Shown here: positions 34,328-44,564 of the stretch, one piece after another
How positions within the stretch are numbered: position 1 is the first letter of the stretch
Layout: every line of letters starts with the position of its first letter
Source: an uncultured Bradyrhizobium sp.
GTDB lineage: Bacteria; Pseudomonadota; Alphaproteobacteria; Rhizobiales; Xanthobacteraceae
Direction of reading: 5' to 3'
DNA: 64,000 nucleotides
Assembly (NCBI RefSeq): GCF_947648125.1
Contig: NZ_CANSMR010000026.1
Span: 1-64,000, forward strand
Notes under the pieces: model-generated
Databases searched by the model: none
What the model saw: the letters and a program-made list of their open reading frames with translations, nothing else
Told to the model about the DNA's origin: nothing
Position numbers and translations under genes: made by a program

Positions 34328-34370
34328 CGTCACCCCCGCGCAAAGGCGAAGCCTTTGCGCGGGGGTGACG
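34328..34370. terminator. Perfect 20-bp hairpin between convergent genes
   Basis: A 20-base arm (34328-34347), a GAA loop and a fully complementary arm (34351-34370) centred on CGTCACCCCC...GGGGGTGACG. It separates the GMC gene (+) from hemE (-) and could stop transcription from both sides, though neither flank has a T run. It may also be another repeat family. Confidence 0.5.
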
Positions 34371-34393
34371 GTGATAGAATGGGCCACTAGGCC

Positions 34394-35787
<1,394 letters not shown>

Positions 35788-36078
35788 CTACACCGGACCG
35801 CCTTCGGGGCGCTGCACTCGGTCAAATTCGAAGGTCACGCCGAGCCGGCGCTCCAGGCGCCAGACCAGAATGCAGTGGCGCCAGATCGGCTCGCCCTCGA
35901 TCTCGAGATCGAAGGCGAACGGGATTGCGACGTCGCTTTCCACCGCCAGCCCCGCGCCGCCGGTCGAGATATTGAGCACAAGGCATTCAACGCTGGTGTT
36001 GCGGAAGAAGAGCGTTCCGCGCTTCATCAGGGGCGTTCGCTGGCTGTCGGTCTTGTATCTTTTTATTGTTGTACTCAC
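35788..36078 (-). CDS. Small PilZ domain protein
   Basis: 96 residues, a single PilZ-like domain: KRGTLFF near the start, the turn VLNISTGGAGLAVES (N-x-S-x-x-G) and a closing LVWRLERRLGVTFEF strand. The arginine pair that normally precedes the fold is reduced to QRTPLMKR, so c-di-GMP binding is uncertain. Cytoplasmic. It lies alone between hemE and the TadG gene, downstream of the latter on the same strand but separated by 158 bases holding a palindromic repeat. Confidence 0.7.
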   Translation of the reverse strand: MSTTIKRYKTDSQRTPLMKRGTLFFRNTSVECLVLNISTGGAGLAVESDVAIPFAFDLEIEGEPIWRHCILVWRLERRLGVTFEFDRVQRPEGGPV

Positions 36079-36136
36079 AGCAGTCTCCTACCCCGATGTG
36101 ACGCCCGCTCGCGATCGTTCCCCCAGAGAACGCCCT

Positions 36137-36240
36137 AGAGCGGGATGACCTTTCTTCGAAACATCATCCCGCTCTATCTCTTTGTTTTGAGCATGATCGT
36201 TTCGGAAAACCGCTACACACTTTTCCGGATCATGCTCTAG
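36137..36240. repeat. Double-hairpin repeat that supplies the tadG stop codon
   Basis: AGAGCGGGATGA (36137-36148) pairs with TCATCCCGCTCT (36164-36175); next to it GAGCATGATC (36190 onward) pairs with the reverse element ending CCGGATCATGCTC. On the minus strand the unit begins TAGAGCATGATCCGGAAAAG, a sequence widespread in Hyphomicrobiales intergenic DNA; its first three bases are the TAG stop of the TadG gene. Confidence 0.8.
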
Positions 36241-37907
36241 TTCACCAGCACCGCGCCGTCGCAGCGAATGCCCAGCACCCAGACGTCGACCTGGCCGAGC
36301 CCGATGCCGAGCGTCGAGAGCAGGGACGCCAGCACCTGATCGATCGGACTCGTCACGGCGTTGAGGATGCCCATGACGAGCGCGCCCAGTCCCGGGATCG
36401 GAAGCCCGAGCGGTCCGACATTGATGGTGAGCGAGAGGTCGCCGAGCAGGGTTGATGTGAGCGACGTGAGGAAGTTGGTGGTCGTCACCGTCTTCTTCGT
36501 CCCCGACTGGATGTCGCTGTAGCTGAAATTGACGTTGGTCGGCGTGGTGTTGCCCATGCCGGCATGGGCGAGGCCGGTGACGGTGACGAGGCCAAGATTG
36601 ACCAGCAGCGCCGGCGGCGGATTGGGCTTGGTGGTGAAGTTGGTCATGTCGGCAACCGTGACGTTGCCGATCCAGGCGTCGACGATTCCCGGCGTCACGC
36701 CGATCGTGACCTGTGAGGTGTTGATGTTCGGATGGCCGCAGGACACCGCGTTGAGCGTCGCGGTACCCGAGGCGACCTCGACATAGACCGGGAGGTTGAT
36801 CGCGGAAACGCTGCCGGAACCGAGCACATTGATGGTCGCCAGGATCCTGGTCTGCGCGGTGTGGACGCTCACGCCCTGGGTGCCCATCGCGATCCAACTC
36901 GAGCCGACCGGGCGCTCGCCGATCGTCGCGATCACGGATACGTTGGCGATACCGGGCAGCCCGAAATTGACTGAGGTTGCGATCTGGTTGCTGCCGTTGG
37001 CGATCTGCGCCACCGTGTTGATGAGGTCGAAGACCGAAACGCTGGCGCCGACCTTCGGTTTCTGGCCCACCGTCAGGTTGGCAAACGGGCCGAGGTCGAT
37101 CAGGGTGCCCGGCGAAACCTTGGTTGAGGAGCCGGTGACGGCCTGGGAGATCGTCGACAGCGCGGTCGTCGCCCCGTTCGCGCCGTTGGTGATCTGCTGT
37201 GTGGTCAGCGCCGCCGCCATGAGATCGCCGACCTTGACGTTGCTGCTCAAGAGGTCGCTATAGGTGACGCCGGTCAGGTTGATCCGGGTCGCCAGCGCCG
37301 ACAGGAAGTCGAGTGCGTCGATCTTGGCGCTGATCAGCGAATTGTAGTCCATCACCGAGAGCGACAGCGTGGTGCCGAGCATCGAGCCGAGCAGCGCATT
37401 GATCACGCCGCCGTTGACCGAGAGCAGCCGCGAGCCGATCTCGAACGAAGCCATTTCGGTCGAGGTCGCGGTGGCGGTCGTCGTGATGTTGAAGCTGCTC
37501 GCGCCGGTCAGGTAGCGCGCGAAGTAGAGCGGGGTCTTGGTTGTCAGCGTGACACGTGCGGCATTGGGTATGCCGACCGCCGGGGTCACGAAACGGGCCT
37601 GCGGCGCGACGGCGCTGTTTGCGGTGTAGGTCCCGGTCTCGACCTTGACCAGCGCGCTGGCCGGATAGTTGTTCTGGGTCACGGTCGCGGAGGCGGCGTT
37701 GACCGGATTGCTCAGATTGGCGGCAGCGACGATCGCGGCGAGGTCGGCGGTGCTCTGCGTCTTGCGCCGGTCGGCGAAGATCGTACCGAGATCGATGGCA
37801 AGCCCGGCGCACCCGATCAGGAGCGTCATCAGGCCGGCCGAGATCATCGCGAAGTTTCCTCGTTCGTCGGCGCCGAAGCGCCGCATCAGCATGAGGATGC
37901 CGCTCAT
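36237..37907 (-). CDS. tadG: TadG-like pilus assembly protein
   Basis: 556 residues. The N-terminal hydrophobic segment FAMISAGLMTLLIGCAGLAIDLG (about 19-41) after a RRFGADERGN stretch is the TadE/TadG-type prepilin-like start, and the DRRKTQSTADLAAIVAAANL that follows is the hallmark of the family. The rest is a Thr/Ser/Asn/Gly-rich extracytoplasmic region of low complexity. In tight-adherence systems TadG is thought to work at the envelope with Flp pili. It starts one base after the TadE-like gene; no other tad/cpa genes are in the window. The stop codon lies in a repeat, so the native C-terminus may have been altered. Confidence 0.8.
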   Translation of the reverse strand: MSGILMLMRRFGADERGNFAMISAGLMTLLIGCAGLAIDLGTIFADRRKTQSTADLAAIVAAANLSNPVNAASATVTQNNYPASALVKVETGTYTANSAVAPQARFVTPAVGIPNAARVTLTTKTPLYFARYLTGASSFNITTTATATSTEMASFEIGSRLLSVNGGVINALLGSMLGTTLSLSVMDYNSLISAKIDALDFLSALATRINLTGVTYSDLLSSNVKVGDLMAAALTTQQITNGANGATTALSTISQAVTGSSTKVSPGTLIDLGPFANLTVGQKPKVGASVSVFDLINTVAQIANGSNQIATSVNFGLPGIANVSVIATIGERPVGSSWIAMGTQGVSVHTAQTRILATINVLGSGSVSAINLPVYVEVASGTATLNAVSCGHPNINTSQVTIGVTPGIVDAWIGNVTVADMTNFTTKPNPPPALLVNLGLVTVTGLAHAGMGNTTPTNVNFSYSDIQSGTKKTVTTTNFLTSLTSTLLGDLSLTINVGPLGLPIPGLGALVMGILNAVTSPIDQVLASLLSTLGIGLGQVDVWVLGIRCDGAVLVN

Positions 37908-37908
37908 G

Positions 37909-38322
37909 CTAGAATCCCCCGTACTGTATCGCAGCGGAGCGGACGATGGTGCTCGCCGGAGCGGGGACGAAAGGCAGCTTGTAGATGAAGTTTCCGGCCG
38001 CGTTGTAGTTGACCGTCACGACGTAGACGTTGGCGTTCGCTGGGGACGGCGCGGCATTGACGGTGAGATTGCTAGCGACGAGCAGCGGATAGGTCGATGC
38101 GTTGGCGGTGACGTAACTCGTCGCGAGGCTGTTGCGCTCGGTGTCGGTCATTCCGGCAATCGACGACCGCGCCGCTTCGGCGGCGAGTTGCTGAACGCCA
38201 TGCACCATCGCGAGATACGAACCGAATACAATGATGCCGAAAATGAATGCGAGAAACAGCGGCAGCATCAGCGCAAATTCGACAGCAGAAGCGCCGCTAC
38301 GACAGCGAAAGAACCTGGTCAT
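37909..38322 (-). CDS. tadE: TadE-like minor pseudopilin
   Basis: 137 residues. The N-terminus RCRSGASAVEFALMLPLFLAFIFG is the TadE signature: basic residues, a Gly-Ala/Ala-Val-Glu-Phe prepilin-like processing site and one long hydrophobic helix. The remainder is extracytoplasmic with a TadE-typical VTVNYNA strand. It is the first gene of a two-gene unit with TadG (one-base gap). Probably processed by TadV peptidase encoded elsewhere. Confidence 0.85.
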   Translation of the reverse strand: MTRFFRCRSGASAVEFALMLPLFLAFIFGIIVFGSYLAMVHGVQQLAAEAARSSIAGMTDTERNSLATSYVTANASTYPLLVASNLTVNAAPSPANANVYVVTVNYNAAGNFIYKLPFVPAPASTIVRSAAIQYGGF

Positions 38323-38719
38323 GGCACACCTCGAAACGCAGACTAGGGCGCCACGTTGCGATGGCTTTGATTAAGGAAAACTATGAAAAGGCTTCCGCGA
38401 ATCGGTGACGTCAATTCAGATGAATGGCAGCGTTCAAACTTATTGGGTGGGCGACACGTTATGGGGCGATCAGAATCTTTGATGCCGTGTCCGCAGAAAC
38501 CCGGGGTCTGATGGAGTTGAGGTGCTGCATATGCGTGCAGATGCAGTCGTCCGATACCGTAACACTACGTGGCAATGCACGTAACAATACATATGGTCTG
38601 CATTCACGGCGCCATAGCGACAAATTGAAACTAAACGAAAGTGCAACCAAATGTTAGTATAGCTGAATCACATACTGGAGAACGAAATTGCGTCCCGTGC
38701 TGAGATTGGAGGGCTCGCG
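38323..38719. other. AT-richer gap of about 400 bases without a supported gene
   Basis: Base composition drops in GC relative to both flanks, especially 38550-38690. Frames of 60-77 codons exist on both strands but resemble nothing. It must carry divergent promoters for tadE and for the LysR gene. Confidence 0.5.
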
Positions 38720-39607
38720 ATGCACAGACCACGTCAGCATTTGAATATTCCTACTGAGATCGTTCGCACCGTCGTTGCGATCGCGGAGACGGGAAGTCTA
38801 TCGAAGGCCGGCGAGCGTCTCGGCCTCAGTCAGCCAGCGATCAGTTCGCAGGTCAAACGACTGCAGAGCCTGGTCGGCGGCGCGCTCTTCGTCAGAACGG
38901 CGAACGGCACCACGACGACGGAGCTCGGCAAGGTTGCCGTGCAGCAGGCAAGGCGAATCCTCGAAGCGAACGACCAACTGCTTCGGCTCGGCGGCAATCA
39001 CGAAGGACCGCAGCCGTTGCGGCTCGGAATGAGCACGATGCTCGCCGAGGAATTCCTCAAGCTGCATCCGGCCGACGCACTTGCCGACGTGCTCATTCAC
39101 GCCGACATGTCGCCGGTCGTCATCAGAGGATTGATCGACGGCTACATCGACATCGCCTTCGTCTACAGCAACCCTTCGCTGGAGAACGAAGACGAGGTGA
39201 CGATCGCCGCCGAGGCCGACGAGCGCTCGGTTTGGGTACGATCACGCGATTTTGTTCTCCGGCCGGGCGCCCCGATCCCGATCCTGGCGTGGCCCGGTGA
39301 CGACTGGATGATCCGGACGCTCGCCAAGCACAACATCTCGTACAAGATCGTGTTCAGGAGCCCGAACCATCAGTTGCGACTGGAAGCAGCACGGGCCGGA
39401 TACGGCCTGACGGCCTGTCCCGAGCGGATGATCCCGTCCTCGCTGATTTCGGCGAAGGACTATTATCTTCCCGAGCTTCCGCTGCAGAAGCGTATGCTCT
39501 GTGTTCGCCCGGGCCTCGAGGGAAGCCGCGCGACGGCGATGGTGCAGCGGCTGTCCAGCCTGTTCTTCAGCGGCGCGAAGCCGATGCGTCAGGTGAGCAA
39601 CATGTAG
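38720..39607 (+). CDS. LysR family transcriptional regulator
   Basis: 295 residues; GGAGGG lies seven bases before the ATG. The helix-turn-helix is ETGSLSKAGERLGLSQPAIS followed by SQVKRLQSLVGGALFVRT, as in LysR proteins. The effector domain (about 95-290) has the usual RLGMSTMLAEEF start and GYGLTACPERMI. The neighbours do not reveal a target: tadE is divergent at 400 bases, slyX is convergent. Confidence 0.9.
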   Translation: MHRPRQHLNIPTEIVRTVVAIAETGSLSKAGERLGLSQPAISSQVKRLQSLVGGALFVRTANGTTTTELGKVAVQQARRILEANDQLLRLGGNHEGPQPLRLGMSTMLAEEFLKLHPADALADVLIHADMSPVVIRGLIDGYIDIAFVYSNPSLENEDEVTIAAEADERSVWVRSRDFVLRPGAPIPILAWPGDDWMIRTLAKHNISYKIVFRSPNHQLRLEAARAGYGLTACPERMIPSSLISAKDYYLPELPLQKRMLCVRPGLEGSRATAMVQRLSSLFFSGAKPMRQVSNM

Positions 39608-39637
39608 TCCGGCGCCGCCGGGCTCCGGCGGCACCGA

Positions 39638-39853
39638 TCAGTAGTGCGGCGGGCGCTCGTTGGCCGGGCCCGGCGCCTGGCGTTCGGCTTCCTGAAGCCG
39701 GTCGCGCAGCTCGGCGAGCTGGCGCGTCAGCGCGTCGATCTGCTTCCATTGCGCCGTGATGGTCTGGTTCAGCGTTTCGATGGCCTCATCCTGGTAGGTC
39801 AGGCGGACCTCCAGCGCATCGATCCGTTCGCTCAGCTTTGCCGCGTCATTCAT
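39638..39853 (-). CDS. slyX: SlyX family protein
   Basis: 71 residues from the ATG at 39853. The pattern ERIDALEVRLTYQDEAIETL followed by LNQTITAQWKQIDALTRQLAELRDRL is a coiled coil typical of SlyX, a small protein of unknown function often coded beside FKBP genes. Its start overlaps the stop of the trhO gene by eight bases, so translation is likely coupled. The Pro-rich ERPPHY end is also conserved in the family. Confidence 0.85.
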   Translation of the reverse strand: MNDAAKLSERIDALEVRLTYQDEAIETLNQTITAQWKQIDALTRQLAELRDRLQEAERQAPGPANERPPHY

Positions 39854-40598
39854 GCACGGCGTCCTCGTGCCCACGCTCGCGCAGGCCGTGGCCGAGCGCG
39901 ACCCGTTCGTCGAACACAAAGCAGTTGCCGCGCCAGCGGCTGTCCTGCCGCGGCGTTTCCTCGAGATATTTCAGGATGCCGCCCTTGAGGTGATAGACCT
40001 CGCTGAAGCCTTGCGCGAGCAGATAGGCGCTCGCCTTCTCGCAGCGGATGCCGCCGGTGCAGAACATCGCAATCCTGCGGTGCTTCGCGGGATCGAGGTG
40101 CCGCGCGGCAAATTCCTTGAACTGTCCGAAGCTCGCGATCTTCGGATCGACCGCGCCTTCGAAACTGCCCATCGCGACCTCGAACGCGTTGCGGGTGTCG
40201 AGTACCATGATGTCGGGCGAGCCGATGAGTTCGTTCCAGTCGCCGGGGTCGACATAGGTGCCGACCTGCCGCGTCGGATCGACCGTGGTGTCGCCGAGCG
40301 TCACGATCTCCTTCTTCAGCCGCACCTTGAGCCGCTGGAACGGCATCTGTGCGGCTTCGGAGAATTTCAGCTCGAGATTGTCGAGGCGGCCGCCGAACAG
40401 CGGTCCGTCCTTAAGCTCCGCGACGAAGCGATCGATGGCTTCGTCGCTGCCGGCGATGGTGCCGTTGATGCCCTCATGCGCGAGCAGCACGCTGCCCTTG
40501 AGATCAAGCCCGGTGCAGAGCGCGCGCAGCGGCTCGCGCAACGCGCGGAAATCGGGCAGCGCGGCGAACTGGTAGAAGGCGGCGACCTTGAGGGGCAT
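39846..40598 (-). CDS. trhO: tRNA uridine(34) hydroxylase (rhodanese-domain)
   Basis: 250 residues. N-terminal UPF0176 domain (KVAAFYQFAALPDF, SVLLAHEGINGTIAG) followed by a rhodanese domain (about 115-215) with active-site CTGGIRCEKAS. This is the TrhO/YceA architecture, which hydroxylates U34 of certain tRNAs to ho5U with oxygen. The C-terminus lacks the extended Cys-rich tail of the enterobacterial form. It overlaps slyX and is divergent from the gamma-glutamyltransferase gene. Confidence 0.9.
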   Translation of the reverse strand: MPLKVAAFYQFAALPDFRALREPLRALCTGLDLKGSVLLAHEGINGTIAGSDEAIDRFVAELKDGPLFGGRLDNLELKFSEAAQMPFQRLKVRLKKEIVTLGDTTVDPTRQVGTYVDPGDWNELIGSPDIMVLDTRNAFEVAMGSFEGAVDPKIASFGQFKEFAARHLDPAKHRRIAMFCTGGIRCEKASAYLLAQGFSEVYHLKGGILKYLEETPRQDSRWRGNCFVFDERVALGHGLRERGHEDAVHE

Positions 40599-40782
40599 GG
40601 CCGGGGTTTATCAGGCCGGCCAGATCGGCGAAACCCCGCAAAGCCATGCATTATCGGGATAATTCCTCTGGCATACCATGCATTGCCCTGCCGGGGACGA
40701 ATGTGCCATGTACTTCGCATCCCCTTGGCATCCATCCGCCGCAGCAGCATCAGACCATCACCGATCAAGCGAGCTCTCCGTT

Positions 40783-42369
40783 ATGAGGAATTTCCACTTC
40801 GCCGGCCGTTCCACGGTCCACGCCCAGAACGCGATGGTCGCAACGTCGCATCCGGAGGCGGCCCTGGTGGCCATCGAGGTGATGCGCGCGGGCGGCACGG
40901 CCGCCGACGCTGCGGTTGCCGCCTGCGCGCTGCTCGGCGTCATCGAGCCGCAATCGACCGGCATCGGCGGCGACTGCTTTGCGCTGATCCAACCGAAGGG
41001 CGAGGGCAAGATCACGGCCTATAACGGCAGCGGCCGGGCGCCGATGGCCGCCACCGCCGAGTGGTATCTCGAACGAAAGATCCATTCGGTGCCGCTGACC
41101 TCGGCGCATGCCGTCAGCATTCCCGGCGCGATCGACGCCTGGAACGTGATCCTCAGGGATCACGGCAAGTTCGGCTTCGACCGGCTGCTGCAGCCCGCGA
41201 TCAAGGCGGCCGAGGAGGGCTATGTCGTCGCTCCGCGCATCGCCTTCGACTGGAAGAACGGCTTCGAGAAGCTGAAGAACGGCACCAACACCGAGCGCTA
41301 TCTGCTGCCGCACGGCAAGCCCGCGGCCGCCGGCGACGTGATCCGGCAGCCCGAGCTCGGCAAAACGCTGCGCGCCATCGCGCAAAAGGGCCGCGACGCC
41401 TTCTATAGCGGCGAGATCGCCGCCGACATGGTCGACACGCTGCGCGGCATCGGCGGTCTGCACACGCTGGAGGACTTTGCCGCGCACTCGACCGAGACGA
41501 CCTCGCCGATCGGCACGATGTACAAGGGCCACGACGTCTGGCAGTGCCCGCCGAACGGCCCCGGCATCACCATGCTGGTCATGCTGAACATCCTGTCGCG
41601 CTTCGACCTGACCAAGTTCAAGCCGCTCAGCATCGAGCGCTTCCACCTCGAGGCCGAGGCGGCGCGCATCGCCTACATGATGCGCGAGCAGCATATCGGC
41701 GATCCCCAGCACGCGCATGTCGATGTTGCCGGCATCCTGTCGCGCGAATTCGCCGACGAGCACATCAAGAACATCCGGATGGACCGGCTGCTCGAGCTGC
41801 CGAACGTGGCTCCGCCGATGAATCCCTCGACCGTCTACATCACGGTGGTCGACAAGGACCGCAACGTCTGCTCCTTCATCAACTCGATTGCGCATTCGTT
41901 CGGCTCGGCGATCGTCTCCAACAAGACCGGCGTGCTGCTGCAGAACCGCGCCGGCGGCTTCCGCATCCAGCCCGGCCATCCGAATTGCATCGCGCCGGGC
42001 AAGCGTCCGCTGCACACCATCATCCCGGCGCTGGCCACAAAAAACGGCCGCGCGGTGATGCCGTATGGCGTGATGGGCGGGCAGTATCAGCCGGTCGGCC
42101 AGACCCGCGTGCTGACCAACATGCTCGACTATGGCTGCGACATTCAGGAGGCGATCGACATGCCGCGCGGCCTGCATTACGAGGGCGTCTACCAGCTCGA
42201 GGACAGCGTGCCGGCGGAGATCGTCGAAGGCCTGAAGAAGATCGGCCACAAGACCACCAGCGTGGTCGCGCCGCTCGGCGGCGGCCAGGGCATCTGGATC
42301 GATTGGGAGAAGGGCACGCTGACCGGCGGCTCCGATCCGCGCAAGGACGGCTGCGCGCTCGGCTACTGA
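40783..42369 (+). CDS. ggt: Gamma-glutamyltransferase family protein
   Basis: 528 residues from the ATG at 40783 ([12 protein letters not shown]); an upstream ATG at 40708 and the open frame to 40678 are less likely and add no signal peptide. Family motifs: [38 protein letters not shown] and the precursor-processing region [15 protein letters not shown], in which Thr of STVY would be the N-terminal nucleophile; the His that usually follows is Tyr. The later GGQYQPVGQ corresponds to the oxyanion GG. No Sec signal is seen, so it may be cytoplasmic and act on other gamma-glutamyl or amide substrates. Confidence 0.82.
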   Translation: MRNFHFAGRSTVHAQNAMVATSHPEAALVAIEVMRAGGTAADAAVAACALLGVIEPQSTGIGGDCFALIQPKGEGKITAYNGSGRAPMAATAEWYLERKIHSVPLTSAHAVSIPGAIDAWNVILRDHGKFGFDRLLQPAIKAAEEGYVVAPRIAFDWKNGFEKLKNGTNTERYLLPHGKPAAAGDVIRQPELGKTLRAIAQKGRDAFYSGEIAADMVDTLRGIGGLHTLEDFAAHSTETTSPIGTMYKGHDVWQCPPNGPGITMLVMLNILSRFDLTKFKPLSIERFHLEAEAARIAYMMREQHIGDPQHAHVDVAGILSREFADEHIKNIRMDRLLELPNVAPPMNPSTVYITVVDKDRNVCSFINSIAHSFGSAIVSNKTGVLLQNRAGGFRIQPGHPNCIAPGKRPLHTIIPALATKNGRAVMPYGVMGGQYQPVGQTRVLTNMLDYGCDIQEAIDMPRGLHYEGVYQLEDSVPAEIVEGLKKIGHKTTSVVAPLGGGQGIWIDWEKGTLTGGSDPRKDGCALGY

Positions 42370-42403
42370 TCGGATCAACATCAATCAAGGAAGGACGTCC
42401 CAG

Positions 42404-42862
42404 ATGCAATCTTCACGACGCGCGATCATCACGACTGCATTCGCCGGCCTTGCGGCGGCAGTCTCCACGTCCGTTGCCGGCAGGACGGCAACGGCCCAAA
42501 CCGCAGGAAAGCCCATGACCACAGCTTCAGGCCTCCAGATCATCGACAGCAAGGTCGGCACCGGCGCCTCGCCGAAGACCGGCCAGACCTGTGTCATGCA
42601 CTATACCGGCTGGCTCTACGAGAACGGCCAGAAGGGCAAGAAGTTCGACTCCTCCGTCGACCGCAACGAGCCGTTCGAGTTTCCGATCGGCCAGGGCCAC
42701 GTGATCAAGGGTTGGGACGAGGGTGTCGCCACCATGAAGGTCGGCGGCAAGCGCACGCTGATCATCCCGCCGAACCTCGGCTATGGCGCGCGCGGCGCGG
42801 GCGGAGTGATCCCGCCGAACGCCACGCTGATGTTCGATGTCGAACTGCTTGGCGTAAAATGA
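42404..42862 (+). CDS. Exported FKBP-type peptidyl-prolyl isomerase
   Basis: 152 residues with AAGGAAGGA upstream. The leader [20 protein letters not shown] has a twin-arginine start and ends near TATA/Q, so export by Tat or Sec to the periplasm is likely. The FKBP domain (about 42-151) shows [52 protein letters not shown] and [14 protein letters not shown], with all drug/proline-pocket residues. It assists folding of secreted proteins. It follows the gamma-glutamyltransferase gene by 34 bases. Confidence 0.9.
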   Translation: MQSSRRAIITTAFAGLAAAVSTSVAGRTATAQTAGKPMTTASGLQIIDSKVGTGASPKTGQTCVMHYTGWLYENGQKGKKFDSSVDRNEPFEFPIGQGHVIKGWDEGVATMKVGGKRTLIIPPNLGYGARGAGGVIPPNATLMFDVELLGVK

Positions 42863-42908
42863 CTTGATGGCCGTCAAGTAACCGGCCCATGATAAGAGGG
42901 GCGCAGCG

Positions 42909-43898
42909 ATGAAGATCTCGATCCTCGACGATTATTTCGACACGCTGCGCACCCTCGATTGCTTCCGCAAGCTCGACGGCTACGACGTCACGATCTGGAA
43001 CGACCATGTCCAGAGCGTCGATGCCCTTGCAGAACGGCTGCGCGACACCGAGGTGCTGGTGCTGATCCGCGAACGCACCCAGATCCGCACCCCGCTGCTG
43101 GAGCGGCTGCCCAAATTGAAGCTGATCAGCCAGCGCAGCGTCTATCCGCATATCGACATCGACACCTGCACGCGGCTCGGCATCATCGTATCGTCAGGCC
43201 AGCATGCCGATACGCCGTCGTACGCTACTGCCGAATTCACCTGGGGTCTGATCCTCGCGGCGATGCGTGCGATCCCGCAGCAGATGGCGGCGCTCAAGGC
43301 CGGCAAATGGCAGATCGGCGTCGGCCATACGTTGCGCGGCAAGATACTCGGCATCTACGGCTATGGGCGTATCGGCGCCGTGGTCGCGGGCTATGGCAGG
43401 GCGTTCGGCATGAACGTGCTGGTCTGGGCGCGCGAGCCGGCGCTGGCCAAGGCTCGCGCCGACGGCTATGAGACTGCCGCCAGCAAAGCCGATTTCTTTG
43501 CCCGCTGCGACGTGCTGTCGCTGCACATGCGGCTGGTCGACGCAACGCGCGGCATCGTCAAGGCGGAAGACCTCGCGCGAATGAAGGACACCGCGCTGAT
43601 CGTCAACACCAGCCGCGCGCCGCTGATCGAGCCGGGCGCACTGGTCAACGCGCTGCGCGCCGGCCGGCCCGGCATGGCCGCGATCGACGTCTACGAGAAG
43701 GAGCCGCTGCGCGACACGTCGGATCCGTTGCTCAACATGGACAATGTGGTCTGCACGCCGCATCTCGGCTACGTCTCGCGCGACGAATACGAGATTCAGT
43801 TCACCGATATCTTCGATCAGATATTGGCCTACGCCGCCGGTACGCCGACGAATGTCGTCAATCCGGATGTGCTGGCACATCCGCGCCCGCGCAGCTGA
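42909..43898 (+). CDS. D-isomer-specific 2-hydroxyacid dehydrogenase
   Basis: 329 residues, GAGGGGCG before the ATG. NAD motif [20 protein letters not shown] (about 146-165), catalytic Arg in [13 protein letters not shown] (about 234-246), Glu in DVYEKEPL and His in [13 protein letters not shown]. The family reduces 2-ketoacids or oxidises D-2-hydroxyacids; phosphoglycerate dehydrogenase-like members of this length lack the ACT domain, as here. A substrate cannot be assigned. Confidence 0.87.
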   Translation: MKISILDDYFDTLRTLDCFRKLDGYDVTIWNDHVQSVDALAERLRDTEVLVLIRERTQIRTPLLERLPKLKLISQRSVYPHIDIDTCTRLGIIVSSGQHADTPSYATAEFTWGLILAAMRAIPQQMAALKAGKWQIGVGHTLRGKILGIYGYGRIGAVVAGYGRAFGMNVLVWAREPALAKARADGYETAASKADFFARCDVLSLHMRLVDATRGIVKAEDLARMKDTALIVNTSRAPLIEPGALVNALRAGRPGMAAIDVYEKEPLRDTSDPLLNMDNVVCTPHLGYVSRDEYEIQFTDIFDQILAYAAGTPTNVVNPDVLAHPRPRS

Positions 43899-43985
43899 CC
43901 GGAACGTTCCGATTTTCCGCTCGCCTGCGCGCGTGCTTTTCGGTAGCGTTCCAGGCACGAAACTTGACCAACGAAAGCAGGAACG

Positions 43986-44510
43986 ATGAGCGGTTCCCAC
44001 GATCACACCCATTCTCACGACCACGATCATCACCATCACGACGACGAGCGCTGGAAGCACGACGGCGTCCGGGTGATTCCAGGTAACCAGCTCGATCCGA
44101 ACGTGCCGTCGACCGCCGGCATGGACCGCAAGGCCGCGATCAATTTCGCCCGGGTCGGCGCGCAGAAATTGTGGGCAGGCACCGTCAGCATCAAGCCGGA
44201 CGCCAAGACCGGCGCGCATCATCACGGTCACCTCGAAAGCATCATCTATGTCGTGAAGGGCAAGGCGCGGATGCGCTGGGGCGAGAAGCTGCAGTTCACC
44301 GCGGAAGCCGGTCCCGGCGATTTCATCTTCGTGCCGCCCTACGTGCCGCACCAGGAGATCAACGCCAGTCCCGACGAGGTTCTGGAATGCGTGCTGGTGC
44401 GTTCCGACGGCGAGGCGGTCGCGATCAATCTCGACATCGAGCCGGTCGAGAAGCCGGAGAACGTGCTCTGGGTCGATCCCGTGCACCGGCATCCCGACGA
44501 GAAGAAATAA
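43986..44510 (+). CDS. Cupin protein with His-rich N-terminus
   Basis: 174 residues, GCAGGAAC before the ATG. The first 22 residues contain twelve His (HDHTHSHDHDHHHH core), a likely metal-loading tail. The cupin fold (about 50-160) has motif 1 GAHHHGHLESIIYVVKGKAR with the His, His and Glu metal ligands, and motif 2 PGDFIFVPPYVPHQEIN with Pro-His. It is a small cytoplasmic metal-binding enzyme or sensor; the substrate is unknown. It precedes the crotonase-family gene by 54 bases. Confidence 0.8.
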   Translation: MSGSHDHTHSHDHDHHHHDDERWKHDGVRVIPGNQLDPNVPSTAGMDRKAAINFARVGAQKLWAGTVSIKPDAKTGAHHHGHLESIIYVVKGKARMRWGEKLQFTAEAGPGDFIFVPPYVPHQEINASPDEVLECVLVRSDGEAVAINLDIEPVEKPENVLWVDPVHRHPDEKK

Positions 44511-44564
44511 CGTCGCGACGCAGCCGCGACGAAAGACAATAACAACAAAAGCAGGGAGGCCAGC

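Noticed and set aside
38424-38657. 77-codon plus-strand and 63-codon minus-strand frames
   Set aside because: No ribosome site, no family resemblance, and they overlap each other in an AT-richer spacer.
40765-42384. A 539-codon open frame on the minus strand
   Set aside because: Antisense shadow of the gamma-glutamyltransferase gene with repetitive charged composition and no ribosome site.
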